NCBI RefSeq assembly: GCF_017874615.1
Contig: NZ_JAGIKV010000011.1
Span: forward strand, 1 to 64,000
Direction: 5' to 3'
Source: Paenibacillus xylanexedens
GTDB lineage: Bacteria; Bacillota; Bacilli; Paenibacillales; Paenibacillaceae
DNA: 64,000 nucleotides
Shown here piece by piece: positions 35,597-43,936 of this stretch. The notes below the pieces were generated by a model. That model was not told the origin of the DNA. It did not search any database and saw only the letters and a program-made list of their open reading frames with translations. Positions within the stretch are counted from its first letter, which is position 1. Every line of letters starts with the position of its first letter. Made by a program: the position numbers and the translations under genes.

Positions 35597-36637
35597 TTAC
35601 ATGGTGCTGATATCAATAACAAAGCGATATTTCACGTCGGAAGCCAGTACACGTTTGTATGCTTCGTCAATCTGGTCAGCGGAGATAACCTCAATATTAG
35701 GCGCAATATCATGTTCTGCACAGAAATCAAGCATTTCCTGTGTCTCTCGAATGCCACCAATCATAGATCCTGCGAATGAACGGCGATGACCGATGAGTGA
35801 GAATACGTTAACAGCTAAGGGCTCTGCAGGAGCACCCACGTTCACGAGTGTACCATCGAGTGTGAGCAGTGAGAAATAAGCGTTAATGTCAATATTCGCA
35901 CTTACTGTGTTAATCATCAGATCAAATGTGCCTGCAAGTTTCTCGAATGTTTCCGGTTCGCTTGTAGCAAAGTAGTGATCTGCACCAAATTGCAGTCCAT
36001 CTTCTTTTTTGCTCAAGGATTGGGAGAGAACCGTTACTTCCGCACCCATCGCATGTGCAATTTTGACAGCCATATGACCTAGACCACCCATACCTACAAC
36101 GGCAACCTTCTTACCTGGGCCAGCTCCCCAGTGATGCAGTGGCGAATATGTCGTAATACCGGCACAGAGCAAAGGTGCAGCAGCATCAAGTGCAATGTTA
36201 TCAGGGATGCGAACGATGAAATCCTCTACGACAACAATGTGAGTTGAATATCCACCTTGCGTAGGCTCACCGTATTTGTCTACCCCAGCATAAGTGGGGA
36301 TATTTCCTTTGAGACAGTATTGCTCTTCACCTTTGCGGCAGTTATCACACTCGCCACAAGAGTCAACCATACATCCGACTCCTACTCGGTCACCGACTTT
36401 GTAATTGGAGACCCCTGTTCCTACATCGGTTACAATCCCGGCAATCTCGTGTCCAGGAACGAGTGGATAATTCACGGGGCCCCATTCACCGTGGGCAGTA
36501 TGAATGTCAGAATGGCAGATACCGGCATATTTAATCTCGATTAATACATCATTGGTATCCAGATCACGTCGTTTAATTTCAGCACTTCTGAATTGTTGGT
36601 CTGGTCCGTCAACGGCTCTGGCTTTAGCTATAATCAA
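35597..36637 (-). CDS. Zinc-dependent alcohol dehydrogenase (AdhA/YahK-like)
   Basis: This 346-residue medium-chain dehydrogenase has the catalytic-zinc motif [20 protein letters not shown] near residue 63, four structural-zinc cysteines in [15 protein letters not shown] near residue 98, and the cofactor motif [14 protein letters not shown] near residue 183. It belongs to the NADPH-preferring YahK/cinnamyl-alcohol group that reduces aldehydes. The start is TTG at 36637 after TAGGAGG. It is divergent from a MerR regulator with the AdhR-type Cys and has a MerR promoter with a 19-bp spacer. This mirrors B. subtilis adhR-adhA, induced by formaldehyde and methylglyoxal. Confidence 0.92.
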   Translation of the reverse strand: MIIAKARAVDGPDQQFRSAEIKRRDLDTNDVLIEIKYAGICHSDIHTAHGEWGPVNYPLVPGHEIAGIVTDVGTGVSNYKVGDRVGVGCMVDSCGECDNCRKGEEQYCLKGNIPTYAGVDKYGEPTQGGYSTHIVVVEDFIVRIPDNIALDAAAPLLCAGITTYSPLHHWGAGPGKKVAVVGMGGLGHMAVKIAHAMGAEVTVLSQSLSKKEDGLQFGADHYFATSEPETFEKLAGTFDLMINTVSANIDINAYFSLLTLDGTLVNVGAPAEPLAVNVFSLIGHRRSFAGSMIGGIRETQEMLDFCAEHDIAPNIEVISADQIDEAYKRVLASDVKYRFVIDISTM

Positions 36638-36672
36638 TGGTATAACCTCCTAGTAATTTAAAGTTCAAAATA

Positions 36673-36703
36673 ATCTTACCCCCTCTAGTTAACTCTAGGT
36701 CAA
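36673..36703 (-). promoter_or_regulatory. MerR-type promoter of the alcohol dehydrogenase gene
   Basis: On the minus strand TTGACC (36698-36703), a 19-bp spacer and TAAGAT (36673-36678). The spacer contains AGAGTTAACT. A second CCTAGAGTTAACT copy stands in the opposite orientation at 36781, just before the MerR gene. Confidence 0.8.
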
Positions 36704-36736
36704 ATGTTTATCTTATTTTTTTATCTCCAACGTACT

Positions 36737-36766
36737 TTGACATTCAGTAATCCAACATGTTAGAAT
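36737..36766 (+). promoter_or_regulatory. Promoter of the AdhR-like MerR gene
   Basis: TTGACA (36737-36742), an 18-bp spacer, TAGAAT (36761-36766), reading toward the MerR gene at 36824. The half-site copy at 36781-36798 lies downstream of it, a position fit for autorepression. Confidence 0.6.
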
Positions 36767-36823
36767 TCACTCGGATCAATCCTAGAGTTAACTCGAAGTC
36801 TACCCCTAGTAGAAAGGAATTTT

Positions 36824-37243
36824 ATGAAAATGACCTATTCAATCGGTGAAGTTGCCAAAAAATTAGACCTTACGGTATATACATTGCGTTACTACGACAA
36901 GGAAGGACTTATGCCTTTTGTGGAACGTACCACGAGTGGAACACGTTTGTTCAAAGACTCCGACATTGACTTTCTAAAGATCATTCAATGTCTGAAGCTG
37001 ACCGGCATGCCTATTAAAGACATTAAGGACTTTATTGAATGGTGCTCTGAAGGGGACTCCTCGCTGAAGCAAAGATATGACATGTTTACGGAGCGAAAAG
37101 CTATTGTGGAAGCACAAATGGAGGAACTAAGAAGAACCATCGAAGTCATCGAGCACAAACGCTCCTACTACGAAACAGCTTTGGAGGCTGGAACCGAAGA
37201 GATTCATAAAATTAAACCGATGGAAAATGCCATCACCAATTAA
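36824..37243 (+). CDS. AdhR/NmlR-type MerR regulator
   Basis: This 139-residue MerR protein has its helix-turn-helix at SIGEVAKKLDLTVYTLRYYD (residues 6-25) and a C-terminal coiled coil (residues 88-122). Cys56 (IIQCLKLTGMPI) sits at the place of the single sensor Cys52 of B. subtilis AdhR, so thiol alkylation by aldehydes or quinones is the likely signal. A second Cys is at residue 74. The start at 36824 follows AGAAAGGAA. It is divergent from the zinc alcohol dehydrogenase, its likely target. Confidence 0.92.
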   Translation: MKMTYSIGEVAKKLDLTVYTLRYYDKEGLMPFVERTTSGTRLFKDSDIDFLKIIQCLKLTGMPIKDIKDFIEWCSEGDSSLKQRYDMFTERKAIVEAQMEELRRTIEVIEHKRSYYETALEAGTEEIHKIKPMENAITN

Positions 37244-37280
37244 TGGTTCATGCTTTCTATTTTCTAAAATTAGCGCACAA

Positions 37281-37325
37281 AAAAAGTAGTTTGAAGTCCT
37301 CTAACGGATTTCAAGCTACTTTTTT
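37281..37325. terminator. Terminator between the convergent MerR and TetR genes
   Basis: AAGTAGTTTGAAGTCC pairs with GGATTTCAAGCTACTT, with two mismatches and T runs on both strands. Confidence 0.8.
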
Positions 37326-37342
37326 GGGTATGTCTCTACTCA

Positions 37343-37921
37343 TCATTTTTCCAAAAGTTTCATCGTTACATGGATAATCCGGTTTAATTTTTCCTTATCC
37401 GTCGAAGTTCTTGCCATGGCTCTGATGCCGACAGAAATATTGTGCAGGTACTCTGCCATTTCCTTCGCATCATGATCAGAAGAGAATTCTCCCTCCCGCT
37501 GCCCCCATTGAATAATCTGCTCGAACATTCGCTCAGCTTCGTTAAACGATTCAAGAGATCGGTTGTCCACTTCCTGATCACGTGTGCCCAGCTCCACAGC
37601 CGAGTTCACGATCAAACAACCCGATGGCGTATCCTCTGCTTCACTGATCATAACTTCGAAGATTTTATGCAGTGCTTCCACTGCCGTCTTGGATGCCTTG
37701 ATTTCTGCAAGTAATGTGGTGCTGACCTTACCTCTGTAACGATCCATTGCCTGCAAAAACAGCGAATGTTTGTCGTCAAATGTATCATATATACTTCTGC
37801 GATGAATTCCCATATGCTCAACCAGGTCACTCATCGACGTTTTCTCATAACCTTGTTCCCAGAAGATCTTCATTGCTTTATCCAATACTTCGTTCACTTC
37901 AAACTCTTTACTTCTAGCCAT
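37343..37921 (-). CDS. TetR/AcrR family repressor
   Basis: This 192-residue TetR protein has its helix-turn-helix at YEKTSMSDLVEHMGIHRRSI (residues 25-44), followed by YDTFDDKHSLF, and a C-terminal TetR_C-type ligand domain. One Cys (PSGCLIVNSAVE near residue 100) lies in the ligand domain, as in several electrophile-sensing members. The start at 37921 follows GGGAGGG. Its promoter is 29/31 identical to that of the SDR at 27967, so it probably represses both itself and that distant SDR. Confidence 0.92.
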   Translation of the reverse strand: MARSKEFEVNEVLDKAMKIFWEQGYEKTSMSDLVEHMGIHRRSIYDTFDDKHSLFLQAMDRYRGKVSTTLLAEIKASKTAVEALHKIFEVMISEAEDTPSGCLIVNSAVELGTRDQEVDNRSLESFNEAERMFEQIIQWGQREGEFSSDHDAKEMAEYLHNISVGIRAMARTSTDKEKLNRIIHVTMKLLEK

Positions 37922-37941
37922 TCGACTTCCCTCCCAAAATC

Positions 37942-37970
37942 AATCTAACACATCGGGAACGATCAGTAAA
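37942..37970 (-). promoter_or_regulatory. Autoregulated TetR promoter
   Basis: TTTACT (37965-37970), 17 bp, TAGATT (37942-37947) on the minus strand. The spacer holds the near-palindrome ATCGTTCCCGAT. It is matched by the promoter at 28048-28076. Confidence 0.75.
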
Positions 37971-38207
37971 TAAAAGATGCAGATACCCTTTTCATTCTCT
38001 TATCATGAATTAGCTGAACCGTAAGTGTATATCTTCTGTACTTGTTGTATATCATGACCTGTGTACTTGTGATTATGTAACCAGCAATCAGAATGTCTTA
38101 TCCATTCCCATCAAATGTTTGCCTATTCCTATCCGTTTTCTACCACCTTCGGTCAATATACGATAGAATGTGATTATTATGTTGTGAGGAAAAAAGGAGA
38201 ACTTTGC

Positions 38208-39131
38208 ATGCCTGATCAAATACACGAACAACAAAACGAATTAGCCACACTCATTGACCGTTTTTCTGACAATGACGGGGTGCACCCGACGGGAATCCCT
38301 TCTTTATTTCTAATCCGTGAATCGGTCGTTACTGAACCTATATTTAGAGTGAATGAACCATCCTTTTGCATTATCGTTCAGGGTGAGAAAGAAGTCCTGC
38401 TGGGACAGGATCGTTTCCGGTATGGTCCAGGAAGTTATATCGTGGCAACCGTTGACTTGCCGGTTAGTGGACAAGTGATTCAAGCCTCGTCTGAGGCTCC
38501 CTATCTGGCCCTGAAACTTGAATTCACATCAAGTGAGATTCTGGAGGTATTGAACCATTCCGATTTCCCAGCAAGACCGCGAAAAACGACGAGACGTGCG
38601 ATGTTTGTCAGCCAAGCCGAGCCGTCTCTGCTGGATGCAGTTGTCAGGTTAGCCCGTTTGTTGGAAGATCATTCGGAAGATATCCCTCTGCTCGCTCCTT
38701 TGTTCAAAAAAGAAATTCTCTATAAAGTTCTGAAAGGCCCACATGGGATTGCACTAGAACAAGCTACCATGGAAGGCAGCCATACTCATCGAATCAGAGA
38801 CGTTATTGAATATATTATGAATCATTCTGAGCAGAATTTTCAGGTTGAGGAATTGGCGGATTTGGCGAATATGAGCACTGCCTCACTGCACAGACACTTT
38901 AAAGAAGTGACTGCCATGAGCCCAATTCAGTTTCAAAAACAACTTAGACTGCAAGAAGCGCGCCGCCTGTTAATATCCAAGTCCACCGATGCAGCAGATG
39001 TAGCATTTCAGGTAGGTTACGAGAGCCCTTCCCAATTCAGCCGTGAATATTCTCGCATGTTCGGATTTCCGCCCAGAGAAGATATTAAACGCTTGAGAGG
39101 CGGAAGTGATGAAACGACTACCATCTCTTGA
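38208..39131 (+). CDS. AraC family regulator (AraC_N type)
   Basis: This 307-residue protein's N-terminal domain (HPTGIPSLFLIRESVVTEPI, then FCIIVQGEKEVLLG and GPGSYIVATVDLPVSGQV) is the AraC_N domain of PF06719. The C-terminus is a double helix-turn-helix (FQVEELADLANMSTASLHRH near residue 222; AADVAFQVGYESPSQFSREY near residue 275). The start at 38208 follows AAGGAG, 31 codons inside a longer frame. Regulators with this domain often sit beside aldehyde- or alcohol-oxidoreductase genes, which fits the converging NamA-type reductase, but no promoter link is visible. Confidence 0.9.
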   Translation: MPDQIHEQQNELATLIDRFSDNDGVHPTGIPSLFLIRESVVTEPIFRVNEPSFCIIVQGEKEVLLGQDRFRYGPGSYIVATVDLPVSGQVIQASSEAPYLALKLEFTSSEILEVLNHSDFPARPRKTTRRAMFVSQAEPSLLDAVVRLARLLEDHSEDIPLLAPLFKKEILYKVLKGPHGIALEQATMEGSHTHRIRDVIEYIMNHSEQNFQVEELADLANMSTASLHRHFKEVTAMSPIQFQKQLRLQEARRLLISKSTDAADVAFQVGYESPSQFSREYSRMFGFPPREDIKRLRGGSDETTTIS

Positions 39132-39181
39132 CTGGTTACTGGCTAGTATCGTTCCTTTACCTCATCTAGTTTAACCTCAAA

Positions 39182-39215
39182 AAGGACTCCTTCTGTTTTG
39201 CCAGTCGGAGTCCTT
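39182..39215 (+). terminator. Terminator of the AraC_N gene
   Basis: AAGGACTCC/GGAGTCCTT encloses a T-rich loop; the 3' T tract is weak (TTCCCTT). Confidence 0.6.
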
Positions 39216-39281
39216 CCCTTATGCAAGGATTAATGAAGATCATTAAATCGTTAATACATTAAATATTAAATTATCAATACA

Positions 39282-40304
39282 TTAAAAACCAGTCGTATAT
39301 TGTTTTGGAACGTCCGTTGTCTTGCGCAAAGCAGTCGCAGCTTCCAAGGCCCAGTAAGGATTTCTTAACAGACCTCTGCCAACTGCAACGAGATCGGCTT
39401 CTTCATTGCCGATGACTGCATTCGCCAACGTAGGATCATCGAGTCTTCCAACAGCGATCACGGGCACATCAAGAGCCTCTTTGATTGCTTTAGCGAGAGG
39501 TACTTGATAAGCCGCGTGAGTTCCTGGTCTGCCCCATGCAGCAATAGGTCCCTCGCCACCAGATGAGATGTCAAATACATCAACGCCTGCCTCTTGATAT
39601 GCCTTCGCAAACTCGGAACTTTCGTTAATGCCATAGCCACCTTCGACGTATTCTTTGGCTGAAATACGCATCATCAAGGGCATATCTTCGGGCATCTCTG
39701 CCTTTGCAGCCTGAATGATCTCCCGTCCGAATAACGTTAAATCTTGACCATATTCGTCTTCGCGCTTGTTTGTTAGTGGAGAATGGAACTGATGAATCAG
39801 ATATCCATGTGCGCCATGAATCTCAATTGTATCAAAGCCCGCTTTTACAGCACGAGCTACAGCACTCCGGAATTTTTCAACCATTCCTTTTACCTCATCC
39901 GTTGTGAGCGCTCGAGGTTGCTTGGAATTCTCATCAAAGGCGATCGCGGACGGAGCTACTGGAACCTCGGCATCTTCTGCTTTTCGGCCCGCATGAGCAA
40001 TCTGAATACCAACCTTGGCACCATAACTGTGACACGCATCTACGATCCGCTTCAGAGCCGGGATCTGTTCATCAGACCATAACCCAAGATCATAATCTGA
40101 AATTCGGCCATCCGGTTCCACATCTGTCATTTCAATGATAATGAGACCTGTTCCTCCCACGGCACGACTAACGTAGTGCATATAATGCCAATCGGTTGCA
40201 ATACCATCTTTTTGCTCAACTGAATATTGGCACATTGGTGCCATTACGACACGGTTTTTAAGCTCCAGGCTTTTAAAAGAATATGGACTAAACAAATCTG
40301 TCAT
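39282..40304 (-). CDS. namA: NADPH dehydrogenase, old yellow enzyme family
   Basis: This 340-residue flavoprotein of the YqjM branch has the redox-tuning Cys in VVMAPMCQYSVE near residue 25, the substrate-binding His pair in IEIHGAHGYLIHQFHSPLTN near residue 170, and the FMN phosphate region in VIAVGRLDD and LVAVGRGLLRNP. It reduces alpha,beta-unsaturated carbonyls, nitroaromatics and nitrate esters with NADPH and is usually induced by electrophile stress. The start at 40304 follows GGGGAG, 11 codons inside a longer frame. It is a single-gene unit among other redox genes. Confidence 0.93.
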   Translation of the reverse strand: MTDLFSPYSFKSLELKNRVVMAPMCQYSVEQKDGIATDWHYMHYVSRAVGGTGLIIIEMTDVEPDGRISDYDLGLWSDEQIPALKRIVDACHSYGAKVGIQIAHAGRKAEDAEVPVAPSAIAFDENSKQPRALTTDEVKGMVEKFRSAVARAVKAGFDTIEIHGAHGYLIHQFHSPLTNKREDEYGQDLTLFGREIIQAAKAEMPEDMPLMMRISAKEYVEGGYGINESSEFAKAYQEAGVDVFDISSGGEGPIAAWGRPGTHAAYQVPLAKAIKEALDVPVIAVGRLDDPTLANAVIGNEEADLVAVGRGLLRNPYWALEAATALRKTTDVPKQYTTGF

Positions 40305-40412
40305 CAAAATAAAACTCCCCTTTTCATCATGAATCATAAAAATGCATGCGCAAGCATCGAATCAATGCCTACAATTAATAACTCCGTATGATTTAGAACT
40401 CACATATATCTT

Positions 40413-40757
40413 TTACTTCATCACATAAAGACATTCAAATCCATGCTTTCGCAAAATACGAACAGCCTTTTTGGATTGAAGCATACCAGGTGACATTATA
40501 ATTACGTTATCTTCTCGAAGAAGGTATTTTTCCCATGTGAAAGCAAGACGCCCCAATGAGATGTTAATCGTATCCGGAGTAGGATTAGCCATATAATCCG
40601 TCGCATCTCGAATATCAATCACTTTATACTGCCGAAAATCACGCTCTTGTCTAAGAAATACTTGATAATCTATATATTCAAGATTGCGCACTGGCCAAAA
40701 TTGACGTACAACGATGAAGATACCTAATATGAAGGTCAAAAGCATCAACATAATCAT
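40413..40757 (-). CDS. Membrane-anchored rhodanese-like protein lacking the catalytic Cys
   Basis: This 114-residue protein has an N-terminal membrane helix (MLLTFILGIFIVVRQFW) and a rhodanese domain (VIDIRDATDY near residue 46). The active loop reads IIMSPGMLQS, so the position normally holding the persulphide Cys (CxxGxRS) is Met. It is therefore unlikely to transfer sulphur and may be a binding domain. The start at 40757 has no strong ribosome site within view. It is a single-gene unit. Confidence 0.8.
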   Translation of the reverse strand: MIMLMLLTFILGIFIVVRQFWPVRNLEYIDYQVFLRQERDFRQYKVIDIRDATDYMANPTPDTINISLGRLAFTWEKYLLREDNVIIMSPGMLQSKKAVRILRKHGFECLYVMK

Positions 40758-40808
40758 TGTATAGCCCTCTCTTAACTCATCTGATATCGTTGAAAATTTT
40801 GTTTTGGA

Positions 40809-40970
40809 TCAGAGCCCACTCAATGCCTCAGATATTGTATCCTCACCAGCGATTAGATCAAATGAACGCTTGTAGGTATTCTTCTCACTCAAACTGGCCA
40901 AAATCACATGAGCTACATCTTCACGAGCAATCTGTCCATTTGATCCTACGACGAATACCTTTATGTTCAA
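40809..40970 (-). pseudogene. Remnant of an NAD(P)-binding oxidoreductase gene
   Basis: The minus strand encodes KVFVVGSNGQI, the first strand and glycine loop of an NmrA/YwnB-like SDR. It is joined directly and in frame to AREDVAHVILASLSEKNTYK, then SFDLIAG, the typical C-terminal region of the same family. About 150 residues between them are missing. AAAGGAGG sits at ideal distance from ATA at 40964, where ATG is expected; a TTG at 40970 is too close to it. So it has both an internal deletion and a lost start. The MarR gene upstream was probably its regulator. Confidence 0.75.
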
Positions 40971-41101
40971 TACCTCCTTTATACAAAATCACCGCATCCA
41001 TATTAAATTCATGCGCATGCATTTAATTTAACGTATATATTAATGAGTGTCAAGTCTTCTTATAGGGTAAATGACTACATTACCCTATATTCACCCTAGC
41101 C

Positions 41102-41527
41102 TTAGAACAATTCTTTAGTGAGGTTCTCTAATCGAGTCTCAAATCCATCCTGTTCCAATTCAGTTTGCAAGACCTGATTAAACGTTTGAAGTGCTTTCTT
41201 GTATTTATTCTCTCCAAGCTCCGTAATTCGAGTGTAAATGCCACGCCGGTCATCTTCACATGCATGTCTTTCCAGAGCCCCACAGTCTTTGGCTTCCATC
41301 CTAACGACGAGCCTGGAAGTAGCACTTTGGCTCAACCCTACTAGTTCTTGAAGTTGCTGTAGGCGTAATTCCTTACCCTCCGCATTATATATGAAGTTTA
41401 ACACATAAAATTCCTTCAAAGATAAGTCATATTGTTGAAGCAGAGCTTGTTCCAGCTTCTCGTTCAGATGGGTATGAATGTTAGAGAAAGCCAACCAAAC
41501 ATTCAAACGTTCACTCTTTTGCTGCAA
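41102..41527 (-). CDS. MarR family regulator
   Basis: This 141-residue winged helix-turn-helix protein has recognition region LRLQQLQELVGLSQSATSRL near residue 55, wing DDRRGIYTRITELG near residue 92, and dimer helices at both ends. Two Cys (residues near 81 and 89) in and near the wing could sense oxidants. The start is TTG at 41527 after GGGGTGAT. The downstream SDR remnant on the same strand was a likely target, which leaves this regulator without an obvious intact partner. Its own promoter region is AT-rich. Confidence 0.9.
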   Translation of the reverse strand: MQQKSERLNVWLAFSNIHTHLNEKLEQALLQQYDLSLKEFYVLNFIYNAEGKELRLQQLQELVGLSQSATSRLVVRMEAKDCGALERHACEDDRRGIYTRITELGENKYKKALQTFNQVLQTELEQDGFETRLENLTKELF

Positions 41528-41647
41528 TCTAGATCACCCCACTTGATATTTAATGTTCATCAGCTGTTATCCTATTGTATCAAGCTTAATTACATTGGTC
41601 AAAACCCATCCAAGTTCGACGTATATAACATTCTAAGCTCATAAGAA

Positions 41648-41686
41648 GAGCATTTCCCCGTCTTGTAACGACATTTGGAAATGCTC
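41648..41686 (-). terminator. Probable terminator after the siderophore-binding protein gene
   Basis: GAGCATTTCC/GGAAATGCTC has a 19-nt loop. The following T tract on the minus strand is weak (TTCTT). Confidence 0.5.
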
Positions 41687-41713
41687 CGGTTTTACCATTT
41701 ATGCAGTCTAATC

Positions 41714-42742
41714 TTACTTCGCGGTAAGCAGGCTATCGGAAATAAATTGCAGCTGACCTTCCAACGTTAACGGATCGTTGTACGAGTCTGAGGTCGGATC
41801 AAGCTGGAACACATCATTTGCCTTCACCGCAGGCAAGTTCTTCCACAATGTATTATCATATACGATCTTGGGATCGGTTGTATCTCCCGACCACGGGCTG
41901 GTGAAGATGATATCCCCCGCATACTCTGGTAATAGTTCCATGGAGATCGAAGCCCATCCAGTACCGCTGTCAATCGCTTCAGCTTGGGCCTTGGCTGGTG
42001 CCTTGAGATCAAACTCCCCGTAAATAATTTCACCGCCTCGACCATAGTTATGACCGAATACAAATAATCCTTTGGCATACGGATTCAGGATGGAAACGGT
42101 GCGATCGCCCACAGCTTCCTGAACCTTGGGCTTCAGTTCGTTGATCTTCGCTTCCCATTTAGCATTCCAAGCTTTAGCTGCGTCTTCTCTATTGGTGAGC
42201 TTACCCATCTCGAGCATGAGATCCTTGAAATCGCGCTTACCAAATGTAATCTGTACGACAGGCGCAATCTGCTCCAGCTTGTCGATACCCTCTGTTCCAG
42301 TGTACACGATAAATAAGTCAGGTTTTAAACTGATTAGTTTCTCTGGTGTAGGCTCTTGACCCAGATCACTGGTTCCCGCTGCTGCAAGTTGATCCTTGAT
42401 ATATTTGTTGTTCATCGCTCCTGATAATGCGCCGACTACTGGTGCATCCAGGGCAACAAAGTACCCTGTCGAAAATGATGTCAAATCAATAATGCGCTTA
42501 GGATTCTTGGGTACCTGTACTTCGCCTGCATCCGATTGATATGTAACAAGTTCCACTTCGGCAGTCGCCGTTGATTCAGCGGAAGAAGTCGAATCCGAGT
42601 TCGTCTTGGTTTCTGTCTCCGCAGCTGCATTTGTGCTATCACCTGTTGTACTATTGGTCGTGGCAGACTGACCACATGCACTAAGTACAATCAGCAAGAT
42701 AAGTGCCATCATGATCCATATTGATTTTCTCTGTTTACGCAA
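41714..42742 (-). CDS. Iron-siderophore ABC transporter binding lipoprotein
   Basis: This 342-residue FecB/FhuD-type protein has a lipobox (IVLSAC near residue 23), then a Ser/Thr-rich linker, then the periplasmic-binding fold TroA type (VQVPKNPKRIIDLTSFSTGY near residue 80; KLISLKPDLFIVYTG near residue 140). The start is TTG at 42742 after GGGGTGG. A Fur-type box lies 25 bp upstream, so it is expected to be derepressed in iron starvation. No permease or ATPase genes are adjacent, so its importer partners lie elsewhere. Confidence 0.92.
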   Translation of the reverse strand: MRKQRKSIWIMMALILLIVLSACGQSATTNSTTGDSTNAAAETETKTNSDSTSSAESTATAEVELVTYQSDAGEVQVPKNPKRIIDLTSFSTGYFVALDAPVVGALSGAMNNKYIKDQLAAAGTSDLGQEPTPEKLISLKPDLFIVYTGTEGIDKLEQIAPVVQITFGKRDFKDLMLEMGKLTNREDAAKAWNAKWEAKINELKPKVQEAVGDRTVSILNPYAKGLFVFGHNYGRGGEIIYGEFDLKAPAKAQAEAIDSGTGWASISMELLPEYAGDIIFTSPWSGDTTDPKIVYDNTLWKNLPAVKANDVFQLDPTSDSYNDPLTLEGQLQFISDSLLTAK

Positions 42743-42766
42743 AATAAACCCACCCCTTCGTTGATA

Positions 42767-42783
42767 TTGATAATCGTTATCAA
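42767..42783. promoter_or_regulatory. Fur box
   Basis: TTGATAA-TCG-TTATCAA is a perfect 7-bp-arm dyad that contains the classical TGATAATNATTATCA pattern but for one base. It sits just upstream of the siderophore-binding protein gene. Confidence 0.85.
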
Positions 42784-42953
42784 CGATATCATGCTATGCA
42801 GGATTTGACAAGCTATGTTTATTTCCCTCTCTCTATGAACTCTAACTTGCAAGTCACCAACTTAAACAGCTATCATCAATAGAGTAGACAAGTCACTTTT
42901 ATTAAAAAGAGAGATCATTGGAAAGCCAATGAAACGTATTCAAGGAGGACAAC

Positions 42954-43766
42954 ATGGAAGAGATTATATTGTGGTTAAAGTATTTGTTTTTAGGTATTGT
43001 TCAAGGTGCGACGGAGCCAATCCCCGTCTCCTCAAGCGGTCATCTGATCATCGCTCAGAAACTCATGGGCATCAAGCAGAATGGATTGTCATTTGAAATT
43101 TTAACCAATACGGCATCACTTATCGCTATTATTTTTATTTTCCGGCAAGATATCAAAAAATTGATTATTGGTGCACTTGGTTACCTGCGTACTCGTAAAG
43201 AAGAATATCGAGCAGACTTCATGTTTTGCTTATACATAATTATTGGTACGATCCCTGCTGCTGTCGTTGCAGTCCTGTTCAAGGATCGGATTGAAGAAAT
43301 CTTCTCATCCGTATATACCGTTTCCATCGCGCTATTGATCACTGGGGTCGCCTTGTGGCTGATTCGTAATCTTCGTGGTCGTAAGCAAGATGGTGATCTG
43401 TCTACGAAAGATGCACTGTTGGTAGGTCTGGCTCAAGCGGTCGCTCTTATTCCGGGGATTAGCCGCTCAGGGGCAACTGTAATTGCGTCCATCGCTGTTG
43501 GCATGAAACAGGAAACAGCTTTGAAGTTCTCCTTTATGCTGTACATTCCCATCAGTATTGGTGGACTCATCATGGGGGTATCCGACATTGCCAATGATCC
43601 GAATCGATCACAGCTGGCTATCCCTTATCTGATCGCATTCATCACGACGCTCTTCGTCACGTATTTCTCCATGAGATGGTTTATGGGCATTATGGCCAAA
43701 GGCAATCTGAAATACTTTTCGTATTACTGTTTTGCCGCAGGTACATTGTTACTGATCTTTTTGTGA
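42954..43766 (+). CDS. uppP: Undecaprenyl-diphosphatase, UppP/BacA family
   Basis: This 270-residue protein has eight membrane helices and the two family motifs [18 protein letters not shown] (residues 13-30) and [13 protein letters not shown] (near residue 165). It dephosphorylates undecaprenyl diphosphate for cell-wall lipid recycling and can give bacitracin resistance. The first Glu of the usual ExxxE (EGxTE) is Gln here, as in some Bacillus paralogues, while the second is kept. The start at 42954 follows AAGGAGG. It is a single-gene unit. An additional, more conventional uppP probably exists elsewhere in the genome. Confidence 0.92.
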   Translation: MEEIILWLKYLFLGIVQGATEPIPVSSSGHLIIAQKLMGIKQNGLSFEILTNTASLIAIIFIFRQDIKKLIIGALGYLRTRKEEYRADFMFCLYIIIGTIPAAVVAVLFKDRIEEIFSSVYTVSIALLITGVALWLIRNLRGRKQDGDLSTKDALLVGLAQAVALIPGISRSGATVIASIAVGMKQETALKFSFMLYIPISIGGLIMGVSDIANDPNRSQLAIPYLIAFITTLFVTYFSMRWFMGIMAKGNLKYFSYYCFAAGTLLLIFL

Positions 43767-43786
43767 CAAAAGTAGCCCTACAATAC

Positions 43787-43826
43787 AAAAAGGAACAACC
43801 AACACGTATGTCTGGTTGTTCCTTTT
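43787..43826 (+). terminator. Terminator of uppP
   Basis: AAAAGGAACAACCA pairs with TGGTTGTTCCTTTT; the T tract is inside the stem. Confidence 0.75.
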
Positions 43827-43936
43827 GACGATTACCCTCACAAACCAAACCATAGAAATCAAACGCTTGAATTAAAAATTCACTCCATATTATAGATATC
43901 CTACAAAAAGAAATAACTTCACTCTAGAACGGCTTA

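Noticed and set aside
40757..41026. An 89-codon plus-strand frame upstream of the rhodanese gene
   Set aside because: The opposite strand carries recognisable SDR remnants over the same bases, and no ribosome site precedes the plus-strand frame.
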